Source of the DNA: Nonomuraea sp. NBC_00507 | GTDB lineage: Bacteria; Actinomycetota; Actinomycetes; Streptosporangiales; Streptosporangiaceae | DNA: 64,000 nt | Assembly (NCBI RefSeq): GCF_036013525.1 | Contig: NZ_CP107853.1 | Coordinates: 11,036,001 to 11,100,000, forward strand | Direction: 5' to 3' | Part shown: in pieces, positions 10,133-18,827 of the stretch | Position numbering within the stretch: the stretch's first letter is position 1 | How the letters are laid out: each line of letters opens with the position of its first letter | Program-made: the position numbers and the translations under genes | The notes under the pieces: model-generated | Seen by the model: the letters and a program-made list of their open reading frames with translations, nothing else | What the model was told of the DNA's origin: nothing | Databases searched by the model: none

Positions 10133-10747
10133 TCACCGGCCGAAGGCGCGAAGGGCCGCCCGGGTGGCAAGCAGGGCCGGGCCGCTGTAGGCGAAGAACG
10201 GCAGCGCGGCCGGCAAGACGACGGCCATACCCACCACCAGCAGCGCCTGGGCCACCAGCAGCGCCAGGGTGATCACGGGCTGCCGCCACGCGGCCAGCAC
10301 GGTCGTCCGCCACGCGGCGACCGGTCCCAGGCCGACGTGGCAGAGCACCGCCGGCAGATACGAGAGCGTGGCGAGATAGGCCGCGGAGAGGATCGCCAGG
10401 GACACCGCCGCCGCCCGGAACTCGAGCGCCGCCTGGCTCGCCGCCGTCACCAGGTAGAAGCCGAGTACGAAGACGGTGGCGAGCGGTACGCCCAGACTGA
10501 GCTGAGCAGGGAGGAACCAGTCGCGCCACTGTCGCCAGAAGCCATGCCAGGGGCGTGGCCGGTTTCCGCGGCAGTACTCCAGCAGCAGCCAGGACCCCGC
10601 GACCGTAGCGGGGGCCAGGCCGGCGATCACCAGCCCGGCCAGCACACCCGCGATCCACAGGAAGTTGACCACCGCGAGCCGGTAGGCCCAGTCGAGCATC
10701 TGGTACAGCCGCCCGAACCGGCCGCCGATCTCGATTTCGCCCGCCAT
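10133..10747 (-). CDS. DUF624 (YesL-like) membrane protein
   Basis: A 204-residue protein with about five hydrophobic helices (e.g. residues 24-50, 84-103, 112-135, 158-185). The motif DWAYRLAVVNFLWIAG near the N-terminus and the overall layout match YesL/DUF624. These proteins are commonly encoded in ABC-transporter operons for complex carbohydrates; their exact function is unknown. Its ATG overlaps the stop of the upstream Udh-like gene by 1 nt, making it the last gene of the leftward island operon. Confidence 0.8.
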   Translation of the reverse strand: MAGEIEIGGRFGRLYQMLDWAYRLAVVNFLWIAGVLAGLVIAGLAPATVAGSWLLLEYCRGNRPRPWHGFWRQWRDWFLPAQLSLGVPLATVFVLGFYLVTAASQAALEFRAAAVSLAILSAAYLATLSYLPAVLCHVGLGPVAAWRTTVLAAWRQPVITLALLVAQALLVVGMAVVLPAALPFFAYSGPALLATRAALRAFGR

Positions 10748-11508
10748 TACAACCCGCGACGGCAGAGTGAGGAGTCTACGGCGGCGAAGTCGATCTCATG
10801 AACATAGTCCTCCGCGTCGTCCGCGGGCGCATAGCCGATCTCGCGGCGAGCCGTGTCGAGGTCCCACCGGCCGCGGGCGTTGGCCGAGACGCCGTAGTAG
10901 ACACCGAACCTCTGGTCGCTGCGCAGCGCCGCCGCGACGAGCCTGCCCAGGTCACCGGGGCTCAGCCACTCGACCAGGGCGCGAGGCAGGTGCGGGCGTG
11001 GCCGGGTCCAGCCCAGACGCAGGCAGGTGACCGCGATGTCGTACGTGTCGGCGTAGTGGCTCCCGATGGCCTCCACCGCCGCTTTGCTCGCGCCGTACAG
11101 GCAGCACGGGCGGGGCGGCCACGACGCCCGCACCGGCACGATGCCGTCCAGATCGTAGCCGCCGGAGGCGTGGATTGAACTGGCGTAGACGAAGGTGCCC
11201 ACTCCGGCGCGTCTGGCCGCCTCGAACATCGTGACGGACAGGTCGACATTGACCGTTCGCAGGATGTCCCAGGACGCGTCGGGCGACGCGTGCCCCGCCA
11301 GGTGGACGATCGCGTCGGCCTCCGACACGGCCGCGGCGGCGAACTCGGGGTCGGCGAGATCGCCCACCAGGACGTCCTCGCCCGGCCTGCAGTCGACGAG
11401 TCGCAGGTCGAATGTCTCTCCGAGGCCGGCGCGCAGCAGCGTGGCGACGCGCCCCGAGCCTCCGGTGACGACGACGCACGGCCTGCGGCCCTCTTGGCGG
11501 TCGTCCAT
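10747..11508 (-). CDS. NAD-dependent epimerase/dehydratase family enzyme, uronate dehydrogenase-like
   Basis: A short-chain dehydrogenase of the extended type. It has the VVTGGSGRVATLL Rossmann motif (residues 13-25), VHLAGHA near residue 69, and the catalytic YGASK pair (Tyr and Lys). The compact length (253 aa), SSIHASGGYD and the WDLDTARREIGYAP tail resemble uronate dehydrogenase (Udh), which oxidises glucuronate or galacturonate to the aldaro-lactone. Its place in a polysaccharide operon and the enolase-superfamily gene at 20403 support sugar-acid catabolism. Other NAD-dependent sugar oxidoreductases of the same family are possible. Confidence 0.7.
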   Translation of the reverse strand: MDDRQEGRRPCVVVTGGSGRVATLLRAGLGETFDLRLVDCRPGEDVLVGDLADPEFAAAAVSEADAIVHLAGHASPDASWDILRTVNVDLSVTMFEAARRAGVGTFVYASSIHASGGYDLDGIVPVRASWPPRPCCLYGASKAAVEAIGSHYADTYDIAVTCLRLGWTRPRPHLPRALVEWLSPGDLGRLVAAALRSDQRFGVYYGVSANARGRWDLDTARREIGYAPADDAEDYVHEIDFAAVDSSLCRRGL

Positions 11509-11520
11509 GGGTGCCCCCTC

Positions 11521-12438
11521 TCAGCCTTTGACGGCGCCGGCGAGGCCGGAGACGAAGAAGCGCTGGAGCCAGAGGAACACCACGATGATCGGCAGGATGG
11601 TCAGTACGGCCGCCGCGGCCAGGCCGGGCCAGTCGGTGCTGAACTCGCCGAAGAACGCGTAGATGCCGACGCCGAGAGTGCGCAGCTCCGGATTGGTGAG
11701 GGTGAACACCAGCGGGACCAGGAAGGCGTTCCACGAGGATATGAAGTTGAAGATGGCCACGGTGCCGATGACGGGCTTGGCGAGCGGCAGCATGATGCGC
11801 GCGTAGATGCGGGGATGGCCGGCACCGTCGATCAGCGCGGCCTCTTCGAGCTCGTTCGGGATCCCTGCGAAGAAGCCCATGAACAGCAGGATCGCGACCA
11901 CATGGGCGGGCCCGGCCTCGGCGAGGATCACCCCGGCCAGGCTGTTGTCCAGTCCGAGGGCGTCGACCACGAGGAAGATCGGGATGATGGTGGAGATCTT
12001 GGGGATGAACATGGTCGCCACCAGCACCACCACGAGGACCTTCTTGCCGGGCAGGTGGCCGCGGCCGAGGCCGTAGCCGGCCAGCGACGAGATCACGATG
12101 ACCGAGAGCACCACGGTGAAGGTCACGATGACGCTGTTGAGCATGTATTGGCCGAAGCTGGCCGCGTCCCAGGCGCGCGCGAAGTTGTCCAGATTGACCT
12201 GGTCGGGGAGGAGATCGAGGCCGCCGAGAAACATCTCCGACTGGCTCTTGAACGCGGCCGAGACCATCCACAGGAACGGGTAGATCCAGATCGCAGCGAG
12301 CGGGATCAGCGCGAGGTGAAGGGCCCATCGCCCCAGCCGCCGCCTTCGGCGGGGGCCGGGGCTCCCCGCTGGGGCGCTGCCTTGGGCCGGCGCGCCGGCT
12401 CCGGTGCGGAGCCTGTCGTTGGTTCTGGTGGCGGCCAT
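11521..12438 (-). CDS. Carbohydrate ABC transporter permease (MalG type)
   Basis: One of two membrane subunits of a CUT1-type sugar importer. Six hydrophobic helices are visible, beginning with LIPLAAIWIYPFLWMVSAAF. The cytoplasmic EAA loop reads EAALIDGAGHPRIYARIMLPLAKP and docks the ATPase. I prefer the ATG at 12438 because GAGGAGGTGA lies 7-8 nt upstream. An in-frame ATG at 12498 overlaps the upstream permease stop and would add a 20-residue hydrophilic tail. No ATP-binding subunit is encoded in the island, so a shared MsiK-like ATPase is expected, as is usual in actinomycetes. Confidence 0.9.
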   Translation of the reverse strand: MAATRTNDRLRTGAGAPAQGSAPAGSPGPRRRRRLGRWALHLALIPLAAIWIYPFLWMVSAAFKSQSEMFLGGLDLLPDQVNLDNFARAWDAASFGQYMLNSVIVTFTVVLSVIVISSLAGYGLGRGHLPGKKVLVVVLVATMFIPKISTIIPIFLVVDALGLDNSLAGVILAEAGPAHVVAILLFMGFFAGIPNELEEAALIDGAGHPRIYARIMLPLAKPVIGTVAIFNFISSWNAFLVPLVFTLTNPELRTLGVGIYAFFGEFSTDWPGLAAAAVLTILPIIVVFLWLQRFFVSGLAGAVKG

Positions 12439-12494
12439 CGAAGCGGTCACCTCCTCGGTATCGGCCCGCGCGGGGCCGTGGGTCCGGTCGTGGT

Positions 12495-13448
12495 TCATCG
12501 GCTGTCTCTGACGCGACGGGTGACGAGGTACTGCAAGGCGGCGGCCAGCGCCACCACGACGCCGAACATCAGCGCGATCGCGGAGGCGAAGCCGTAACGC
12601 GGGGCGAACTGCGCGGGATCGAACGCGGTGCGGTAGATGTAGGTCTGCACGATCTCGGAGGCTCCGCCCGGCCCGCCGGCGGTCATGGTCTGCACGATGT
12701 CGAAGGCGTTGAAGCTCTGGATGGTGGTCAGCAGCACGATGACGACCCCTAGCGGAATCAGCGTCGGCACCGTCACATGCCGGAAGGACCCCCACCGGGA
12801 GGCGCCGTCTACCTTGGCCGCCTCCAGCAGCTCGCGCGGCACGGTCTGCAACGCAGCGAGCCAGTAAACCAGGGTGACCCCGAACACCTTCCACAGGTCC
12901 ACGGCGATCACCGTGGGCAGGGCCAGGCTCTCCGAGCCGAGAAAGTTGATCGGCTCGTCCACCACGCCCGGCTCGGTCAGGGCCGCGTTCACCGGTCCGT
13001 CCACAGGGGACAGCAAGATCAGGAAGACCACGCCGACCACCGCCGTCGTCGACACCACGGGCAGGAAGAACAGCATCCTGTACACGTTGCGCCCGCCCAG
13101 CGCCCGGTTGTTCAGCACCATCGCCAGCCCGAGGGCCAGCGGAAGCTGAATGAGCAGGGCGGCGGCGGTGAAGGCGAAGGTGTTGCGGAACGACTGCCCG
13201 AACGCCGGATCGCCGATGGCCTCGACGTAGTTGTCCCACCCGACGAAGTCGGTGAGCGGGCCGAACCCGTCCCAGTTGTAGAACGAGTAGAAAACCGTCG
13301 CCACGATCGGCCACAGCTCGAACACCAGGAACAGCGCGAGCATCGGGACGAGGAAGGCGTAGTGCCATCGGTGCTTCCTGATCCGCGCCCACAGGCCGCC
13401 CTCCGCCAGTGCCGCATGCCTGGCGGATGCGACGCCTAGCACGCCCAC
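12495..13448 (-). CDS. Carbohydrate ABC transporter permease (MalF type)
   Basis: This is the partner membrane subunit of the importer. The N-terminal helix (HYAFLVPMLALFLVFELWPIVATVFYSF) is characteristic of actinobacterial MalF-like permeases, and the EAA loop is EAAKVDGASRWGSFRHVTVPTL. The length is 317 aa. The start is the GTG at 13448, 7 nt after GGGAG and 2 nt after the stop of the propeller glycosidase gene. A much longer open frame upstream is only a shadow of that gene. Together with the binding protein at 14492 it imports an oligosaccharide, presumably a product of the exported hydrolases. Confidence 0.9.
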   Translation of the reverse strand: MGVLGVASARHAALAEGGLWARIRKHRWHYAFLVPMLALFLVFELWPIVATVFYSFYNWDGFGPLTDFVGWDNYVEAIGDPAFGQSFRNTFAFTAAALLIQLPLALGLAMVLNNRALGGRNVYRMLFFLPVVSTTAVVGVVFLILLSPVDGPVNAALTEPGVVDEPINFLGSESLALPTVIAVDLWKVFGVTLVYWLAALQTVPRELLEAAKVDGASRWGSFRHVTVPTLIPLGVVIVLLTTIQSFNAFDIVQTMTAGGPGGASEIVQTYIYRTAFDPAQFAPRYGFASAIALMFGVVVALAAALQYLVTRRVRDSR

Positions 13449-13450
13449 GA

Positions 13451-14443
13451 TCAATCTCCCTTCTCGCTGGTGGGGCGCGGTATGCGGGTCACGCGCAGTT
13501 CGTGCGAGCCGTCGGCACGGGTCATCTCGTAGTACAGCCACCACTGCTCGCCCACGGGGACGACGTCCATGTAGCGGATAGAGCCGGTGTTCGTGCCCGA
13601 GGTCACCCACGGTCCTGCGGGTGTCAGGCGCTGCCAGTCGATCAGGTTGAACGAAAGCGCCAGGCCGGTGCGCTCCTCGTAGTTCTCCGCAGGGCCGGAG
13701 GATCCGTCGTAGAAACCCAGGTAGCCGCCGCCGGGCAGCGCCGCGAAGGAGTTGAGCCTGGCCTGGTACCGATCCCACCCGTGGCCGGTCTCCAGCACGG
13801 GGCCGCGCCAGTCGAAGGTGCGGCCGTCGAGGCCGATCGCCAGGCCGGTGGGGCAACTCGTGCCGCCGACGTTGTAGATGTCGCCGGTGGAGTGGGCCCG
13901 CGCGCGTGCGGCCTCGTCGAGTCCCGCGTCGGCGGCGAAGCTGGCGAACAGGTAGATCGCCGGGCCGATCCGCACCGCGTACGGGTCCTTGACCCCCTCC
14001 GTGCCGGTGCTCGCGGCGGTCAGCACCGGCTCCGCCGTGGCGACGTCGAAGGCGGCGTCGCCGCCCGCGCGGCACACGTCGACGCGCCAGCGCGAGTCGG
14101 CCGGATCCACGTAGCTGAGGTAGAGCAGGTAGCCGTCACCGTCGGGCAGCAGGCAGAACCTCTCCATGGAGGAGGTCTTCAGCTCCTCCTTCTCCACCGC
14201 CCAGATGTCGGTGAAGGAGAGTCCGTCGGCGCTCTCCGCGATGGCGCATCGCCAGCCGCGTTCCCTGGCGTCGCCGCGTGGCCGCCGCTGCCGATAGGTC
14301 ATCAGAAAGCGCCCGCGCTCGGGCTCGTACAGGACGCCTGGGCAGCCTGTCCAGTAGCCGGCGCCTGTGGTCTCCGGGGGCATCACGAGCAGGCCCTGCT
14401 CGGGGTCGAACGCGTCGACCCGGCCGAAGGTCCGGTGTGTCAT
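13451..14443 (-). CDS. Five-bladed beta-propeller glycoside hydrolase-like protein
   Basis: The 330-residue protein has no signal peptide, so it acts inside the cell on imported oligosaccharides. It shows repeating beta-blade motifs: GCPGVLYEPERGRFLMTYR (residues 34-52), ERFCLLPDGDGYLLYLSY, VKDPYAVRIGPAIYLFAS and QARLNSFAALPGGGYLGFYDG. These are reminiscent of the propeller families GH32, GH43, GH68 and GH117. The DPYAVRIG blade with an acidic residue resembles the transition-state-stabilising Asp of these clans, but I cannot place the family or confirm all three carboxylates. The start ATG 14443 follows AAAGG by about 11 nt; an ATG at 14485 is an alternative. It lies between the binding-protein and permease genes. 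Confidence 0.65.
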   Translation of the reverse strand: MTHRTFGRVDAFDPEQGLLVMPPETTGAGYWTGCPGVLYEPERGRFLMTYRQRRPRGDARERGWRCAIAESADGLSFTDIWAVEKEELKTSSMERFCLLPDGDGYLLYLSYVDPADSRWRVDVCRAGGDAAFDVATAEPVLTAASTGTEGVKDPYAVRIGPAIYLFASFAADAGLDEAARARAHSTGDIYNVGGTSCPTGLAIGLDGRTFDWRGPVLETGHGWDRYQARLNSFAALPGGGYLGFYDGSSGPAENYEERTGLALSFNLIDWQRLTPAGPWVTSGTNTGSIRYMDVVPVGEQWWLYYEMTRADGSHELRVTRIPRPTSEKGD

Positions 14444-14491
14444 GCGGTAAGTCGCCTTTCGGGTCTGCGTGCGTGGGCCGATCATCGGATG

Positions 14492-15997
14492 TCAGCGGGT
14501 GGTGTAATCCTTCATCGGATCCCAGTCGGCGAACGTGAAGGTCCCGCGATCGATGTCGACCCCCTTGTCCTGGACCTTCTTCAGTTCCTCGGCGAAGACC
14601 CTGCCGAGCTTCGCGTCGAGTTCGTCCGCCGCGGCCTTGTAGTCGATCTTTCCGTTGATCGCGTCGAAGAAGATCTCCGCCTGGGTCGGCTTGGGGGAGT
14701 TCTGTGCGATCCCGGCCAGCACCGTGATCGCACCTGAGCTCCGGGTGAGCGGGTTCGGGGCCAGCCGCTGGGTCTCCCGGGCGAGCTCGAGCAGCCGCCG
14801 GTCGTCCTGGCTGAGCCGGTCGGCGTACTTGTCGGCCAGTGCGGTCGGTATCTTGCTCATTTCGTAGTAGGCGCGTTGCGGTTCCAGCCCGGCGAGGAAC
14901 GCGAGCACCCGAGCGGCGGCCGCCGCGTTGGCCGAGCCCTTGCTGATCCCCCAGTACGGCTGGATGCTCCCCGGGTTCTTCGCGACGCCGATGGCGCCGT
15001 AGCCCTTGCGCCCGGAGTCGGGCACGGGCAGCGGAGCGTATCCGAGCTCGATGTCCGGCTTGAGCTTGCGGATCTCTCCCGACCACCAGGAGGGGATCAC
15101 CGCCATCGCGACCCTGCCCGACGCGAACTGCTGGAAGAACTGCGGCGGCTTGAGGTTCTCCCACCCGACCGGCACCACCTTGCGCGCGACCAGGTCCCGC
15201 AGCAGGGCAACGGCCTCGACGAACGAAGGATGGCCCGCGCCCGGCTCACCGGTCTGGTAGTTGATGGGCGTGCCCGAGGGGTCGGTCATCTGCGGGCCCG
15301 CGGTGTTCTGCAGGGCGTACACGGTCACCCCCAGCGGCTCGGGGATCTGGCCCACCAGCCCGAAGCCGAACACTTCGCCCTTGGCATCGCGGGTGATCTT
15401 CTCGGCCGCCTCACGCAATTCGCTCCAGGTCGTAGGCGGCGTGCCGACGCCGTACTTGTCCATCAGCGCGGCGTTGTACATCAGCGGGCGGCAGGCCCCC
15501 CACGGCCGGTGGGTCAGCGACGGCATGCCATACAGGTCCTCTCCCACGTGCAGGCCGCTGGTCGTCGCGTCGCGGGCCTGCGCGGGATAGTCGCGTTCCA
15601 GGGTGGTGATGAGCTCGGGGAAGCCGTCGAGCGGCTGGATCCAGCCCTTCAGAACGGCCGCGGGCATCTCCGCCGGCTGCTTCACCAGGCGGAAGACGTC
15701 GGGCCTGTCATCGCCCTGGAAGAGGAGCTGGATGGAGTTGGCATACTGCTGGTCCGGATAGAAACGGGTGCGCACCTGGATGCCGGTCTGCTCGGTGAAC
15801 CTGCCCAGCCATTCCGTCAGGAATTTCTGGTCCTGTTGGGTCGCGATGGTGGTGGCGAGGGTCACTGCGGCGGAGCTCCGCTCGGCGGGGTTCCGGCCAC
15901 CGCAGGCCGCCAGGACGGGAACCGCCGCCGCCGCGCCGAGAAGCCCCAGCGCACCGCGGCGGGACAGTACTGTTCCCGATGAGACGCTTGTCGACAT
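14492..15997 (-). CDS. Extracellular sugar-binding lipoprotein of an ABC importer
   Basis: An ABC solute-binding protein of the MalE-like cluster. The N-terminus holds a twin-arginine-like RRGALGLLG followed by the lipobox VLAAC (Cys about residue 32), so it is likely Tat-exported and lipid-anchored. The mature part shows the expected fold elements: FLTEWLGRFTEQTGIQVR, DVFRLV, YGMPSLTHRPWGACRPLMYNAALMDKYGV and VAMAVIPSWWSGEI. The ATG at 15997 has AAAGG 8 nt upstream; a GTG 9 nt earlier would abut the site. It provides specificity for the two permeases encoded downstream. Confidence 0.88.
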   Translation of the reverse strand: MSTSVSSGTVLSRRGALGLLGAAAAVPVLAACGGRNPAERSSAAVTLATTIATQQDQKFLTEWLGRFTEQTGIQVRTRFYPDQQYANSIQLLFQGDDRPDVFRLVKQPAEMPAAVLKGWIQPLDGFPELITTLERDYPAQARDATTSGLHVGEDLYGMPSLTHRPWGACRPLMYNAALMDKYGVGTPPTTWSELREAAEKITRDAKGEVFGFGLVGQIPEPLGVTVYALQNTAGPQMTDPSGTPINYQTGEPGAGHPSFVEAVALLRDLVARKVVPVGWENLKPPQFFQQFASGRVAMAVIPSWWSGEIRKLKPDIELGYAPLPVPDSGRKGYGAIGVAKNPGSIQPYWGISKGSANAAAAARVLAFLAGLEPQRAYYEMSKIPTALADKYADRLSQDDRRLLELARETQRLAPNPLTRSSGAITVLAGIAQNSPKPTQAEIFFDAINGKIDYKAAADELDAKLGRVFAEELKKVQDKGVDIDRGTFTFADWDPMKDYTTR

Positions 15998-16045
15998 CTC
16001 TTGCACCTTTCAACTGCCGACCGCGCCGACGAGGCCGGTCGCTGA

Positions 16046-17380
16046 TCACATGGAATGGGGCGTACCGCTCCGGTCGGACCGGCCGGGCAGGTCGTCCTGG
16101 GCGTCGATGAGCCGCGAGGCACGCGGTGGCACGGGGATGGGGCCGTCGAGGAGCGGATCGCCGGTCTCCCTCATCCACCGCAGCAGCCGGTCGTCGAGGG
16201 AGGCCACGGTCTCGGCCATCGCGGGCTCAGCGGCGATGTTGAGCTGCTCCCACGGGTCTTTGCGCAGGTCATAGAGCTCGACCGGAGGCCGGGGGGCGAG
16301 GTGTCCATCGCCGAACCCACGCCGGGACGGCGACTCCTCGATGTCCTTGGCCAGGACCAGGGCGGGGCCGTCGGTGAAGTTCCGGATGTACTTGTATTTA
16401 GAGGTACGGACCGCCCGCATCGGGTCATAGCGGTCGTGGAAGCTCTTTTCAAGAAAGAGCGTACGGTCGCGAGGACCGGCCGCACCACGCAGGTCGGGGA
16501 CGATGCTGCGGCCCTCGTGACCGGGGCCTGCCGAGCCTCCGGCCATCTCCAGCAAGGTCGGCAGGATGTCCAGATGGCTCACCGCCTGGCCACGCCTGCC
16601 AGGAGGCACTCCCCAAGCAGCGGGCGGACGGACGATGAGCGCGACCTCCACGCCCGGGTCGTAGAGCGTGCCCTTCGCCCGGGGCAGCGCCGCGCCGTGG
16701 TCGGTGGTGAACACCACGGCGGTGCGGTCCGGGTCGCAGTGCCGGTCGATCGCGTCGATCACATGCCCGACGGCGGCGTCGAGTTGCCGGATCGCGCCGT
16801 AGAACGCGGCGAGGTCCTCTCGCGTGTGGGCGTTGTCCGGCAGGTACGGCGGGACTTCGACGGCGGCGGGGTCGGCGTGGGTGTAGTCCTCGGCCGGCCA
16901 GGGGCGGTGCACCTCCCACATCCCGACGGTGAGGAGAAACGGCCGGGACCGTTCTCGACGATTCCGCAGCCATGCCTCCGTCTCCCTGGCGACGGGCCAT
17001 GCCCTGGGCAGGAATCCCGCGCCGTGCACCTCGTCGAACCCGAGGACCATGGGGTTCGGATGCTCGTGCTGCAGGCCGATCAGCGCGGTGTCGTATCCGA
17101 GACCGGACATCAGCTCGGGCATGGTGGCGACGCTGCGCCGGTAGCGCCATCCGGCGTGGGCGAGACCCATCAACCCGTTGACGTGGGGGGAAAGCCCGGT
17201 GAACAGCGACGAGCGGGCGGGCGTGCAGAGCGGGGCGGTCGCGAAGGCGTTGTCGAAGACGACCGACCGCTCCGCCAGCGCGTGCAGGCTGGGGCTGGGG
17301 ATCGCCGGAGCACCGTAGCACGACAGGAACCTGCCGAGGTCGTGACAGTGGATCAGGACAACATCCGGCGGTCGCTCCAC
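16046..17380 (-). CDS. Type I sulfatase, N-sulfoglucosamine sulfohydrolase-like
   Basis: An alkaline-phosphatase-fold sulfatase. The signature LCTPARSSLFTG contains Cys52 of the C-x-P-x-R motif, which formylglycine-generating enzyme converts to formylglycine. The following SPHVNGLMGL resembles the region after the active site in SGSH-type (heparan N-sulfatase-like) sulfatases. A metal-binding DHG is present in TTDHGAALPRAKGT. There is no signal peptide, so desulfation is probably intracellular, after import. The start is a GTG at 17380, preceded by GGAG at about 10 nt. It is first in the leftward operon, below the operator at 17482. The exact sulfate ester or sulfamide substrate is unknown. 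Confidence 0.85.
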   Translation of the reverse strand: MERPPDVVLIHCHDLGRFLSCYGAPAIPSPSLHALAERSVVFDNAFATAPLCTPARSSLFTGLSPHVNGLMGLAHAGWRYRRSVATMPELMSGLGYDTALIGLQHEHPNPMVLGFDEVHGAGFLPRAWPVARETEAWLRNRRERSRPFLLTVGMWEVHRPWPAEDYTHADPAAVEVPPYLPDNAHTREDLAAFYGAIRQLDAAVGHVIDAIDRHCDPDRTAVVFTTDHGAALPRAKGTLYDPGVEVALIVRPPAAWGVPPGRRGQAVSHLDILPTLLEMAGGSAGPGHEGRSIVPDLRGAAGPRDRTLFLEKSFHDRYDPMRAVRTSKYKYIRNFTDGPALVLAKDIEESPSRRGFGDGHLAPRPPVELYDLRKDPWEQLNIAAEPAMAETVASLDDRLLRWMRETGDPLLDGPIPVPPRASRLIDAQDDLPGRSDRSGTPHSM

Positions 17381-17481
17381 GGTCTGTTGACTCCTATCCG
17401 CGCGGCTCCCACGGGATCGGCGCGCGTTCGGTGATCGGTTGTGACGCGCTGCGGATGCGCGTCGCGGCCTCCATCGGGCCG

Positions 17482-17499
17482 TACGTTAACGGTAACGTA
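17482..17499. promoter_or_regulatory. Putative LacI-family operator 2
   Basis: TACGTTAACGGTAACGTA is a near-perfect palindrome with the same core as sites 7831 and 18733. It lies about 100 nt upstream of the sulfatase start, so it would control the whole leftward operon. The interval 17381-17562 contains nothing else recognisable. Confidence 0.7.
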
Positions 17500-17562
17500 C
17501 CGGCTATGCCAGTGGAAGGTCCAGGCGGAACTCAGCCGCCACACGCACGTAGGGGCCGGCCG

Positions 17563-18576
17563 TCAGCTCGCCGGCGGGAGCTCCCCGGACCCTCTCGGGA
17601 CGAGATGTGCGGGAACGACCACCCGGGCGGGGCGCTCGCGCTCGCCGACACCGGTGAGCTGGGAAAGCAGCATCTCTGCCGCGTGCCTGCCCATCGCGGG
17701 AAGATCCTGGGTCACCACCGTGATCGGCGGGTCGACCAGCGAGGCGGCCTCGAAGTCGTCGAAGGCGATCAGCGCGACCGGGCGGCCGTGCGACCGGATG
17801 GCGCCGAGAACGCCCCTGGTGAGCAGGTAGTTGGTACTGAAGATGGCGGTGGCCGGGTCGTCCTGTTCCAGCAGGGACCGCGCGGCCTCCTGGCCGAACT
17901 CCGGGGTGATCGGCCCGATGCGGATCAAGCTGGGATCGTCCCCGACGCCCTCGCGAACCAGTGTCTCCTTGTAGCCCGCGAGCCGCTCCGCCGCGGGGAA
18001 CATGTCCACGCTCGTCACGATCCCGATGCGGCGGTGGCCGTGCCGCAGCAGGTGCTCCACCGCGTCGCGGGTGCCGCCCCGGTTGTCGACGAGGACGGTG
18101 GACGCCTCGACACCGACGGGCGGGCTGCCGAGGAAGACGACCGGGCGGCCGCTGTCGAGCTCGGGCTTGAGGTATCGGTGGTCGGCGTCTTCCGAGAACA
18201 GCAGGATCCCGTCGAAGCCCCGCTCGATGAAGGCCCCGACCAGGGCACGTTCCTGGTCGACGTCGCGGTCTGAGCTCCCGGTGACCACGATGAGCCCCTC
18301 GTCGCGCACGAGCTCGTCCACCTCGACGGTGAGTGCGGTGAACAGCGGCGTGTAGGGATAGGGAACAACCATGCCGAGGAGCGACATTCCCCGCCGCCTG
18401 CGCAGGGTTGTCGCGAGCTTGTTGGGCCGGAAGCCCAGGGCCTTGACGACCTCCTCGATCCGCCGCGCGGTCTCGGGTCCGACACCCGGTTGCCCGTTCA
18501 GCACCCGGGACACGGACATGGCGCTCACGCCCGCCGCTCTCGCCACGTCCCGTACGGTCGGGCGGCGCTCAGCCAT
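17563..18576 (-). CDS. LacI family transcriptional regulator of the island
   Basis: The N-terminal helix-turn-helix TVRDVARAAGVSAMSVSRVLNG and the hinge-helix region are classic LacI. They are followed by a periplasmic-binding-protein-like effector domain (GMVVPYPYTPLFTALTVEVDEL; FDGILLFSED; IAFDDFEAASLVDPPITVV). The start ATG 18576 (MAERRPTV) has GAAGAAGGA at the right distance; upstream in-frame starts at 18618 and 18645 would add an unusual tail. It is flanked on both sides by the palindromes that are its probable operators, so it should repress the GH16, sulfatase and GH-A transcription units and perhaps itself. The effector is likely a sugar released from the target polymer. Confidence 0.92.
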   Translation of the reverse strand: MAERRPTVRDVARAAGVSAMSVSRVLNGQPGVGPETARRIEEVVKALGFRPNKLATTLRRRRGMSLLGMVVPYPYTPLFTALTVEVDELVRDEGLIVVTGSSDRDVDQERALVGAFIERGFDGILLFSEDADHRYLKPELDSGRPVVFLGSPPVGVEASTVLVDNRGGTRDAVEHLLRHGHRRIGIVTSVDMFPAAERLAGYKETLVREGVGDDPSLIRIGPITPEFGQEAARSLLEQDDPATAIFSTNYLLTRGVLGAIRSHGRPVALIAFDDFEAASLVDPPITVVTQDLPAMGRHAAEMLLSQLTGVGERERPARVVVPAHLVPRGSGELPPAS

Positions 18577-18673
18577 GGTCGGATCCTTCTTCTTCACGGG
18601 GTACGCAGGCTCCGTCATTTGTCTCCCGGTCCTCCCCTCCCCCATTCGCGGAGACGAGCCCGAGTCGTGGATC

Positions 18674-18687
18674 AGTTATCGGTAACT
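18674..18687. promoter_or_regulatory. Possible weaker LacI operator 3
   Basis: AGTTATCGGTAACT shares the GTTAnCGnTAAC core with the stronger sites but lacks the outer ACG/CGT extension. It lies between the lacI start and the GH-A gene, about 100 nt from the former, and could serve autoregulation. Confidence 0.45.
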
Positions 18688-18699
18688 CTAGGCGAAGCG

Positions 18700-18750
18700 T
18701 TGACAGCGAAAGCGCCCACCACGACGATAGACAACGTTAACGGTAACGTT
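18700..18750 (+). promoter_or_regulatory. Promoter region and LacI operator 4 of the GH-A gene
   Basis: TTGACA at 18700-18705 is a consensus -35, and the best -10 with 17-nt spacing is gacgat at 18723-18728. The palindrome AACGTTAACGGTAACGTT at 18733-18750 follows immediately, where it would cover the transcription start. The -35 context repeats that of the GH16 promoter. Confidence 0.55.
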
Positions 18751-18827
18751 GCTCAATCAGGCGCGCTTCCTGTGATGGCGCACACCATCTCCAGTCCTCG
18801 CGGCGGACACCCACACAGAGGAGGCGG

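Noticed and set aside
11290..12597. A 435-codon plus-strand frame across the permease genes
   Set aside because: It is antisense to two convincing ABC permeases; its E/D/H/Q-rich composition is the usual shadow of hydrophobic helices in high-GC DNA.
17353..17544. Short minus-strand frame covering operator 2
   Set aside because: It overlaps the sulfatase start and the operator palindrome, and shows no protein-like features.
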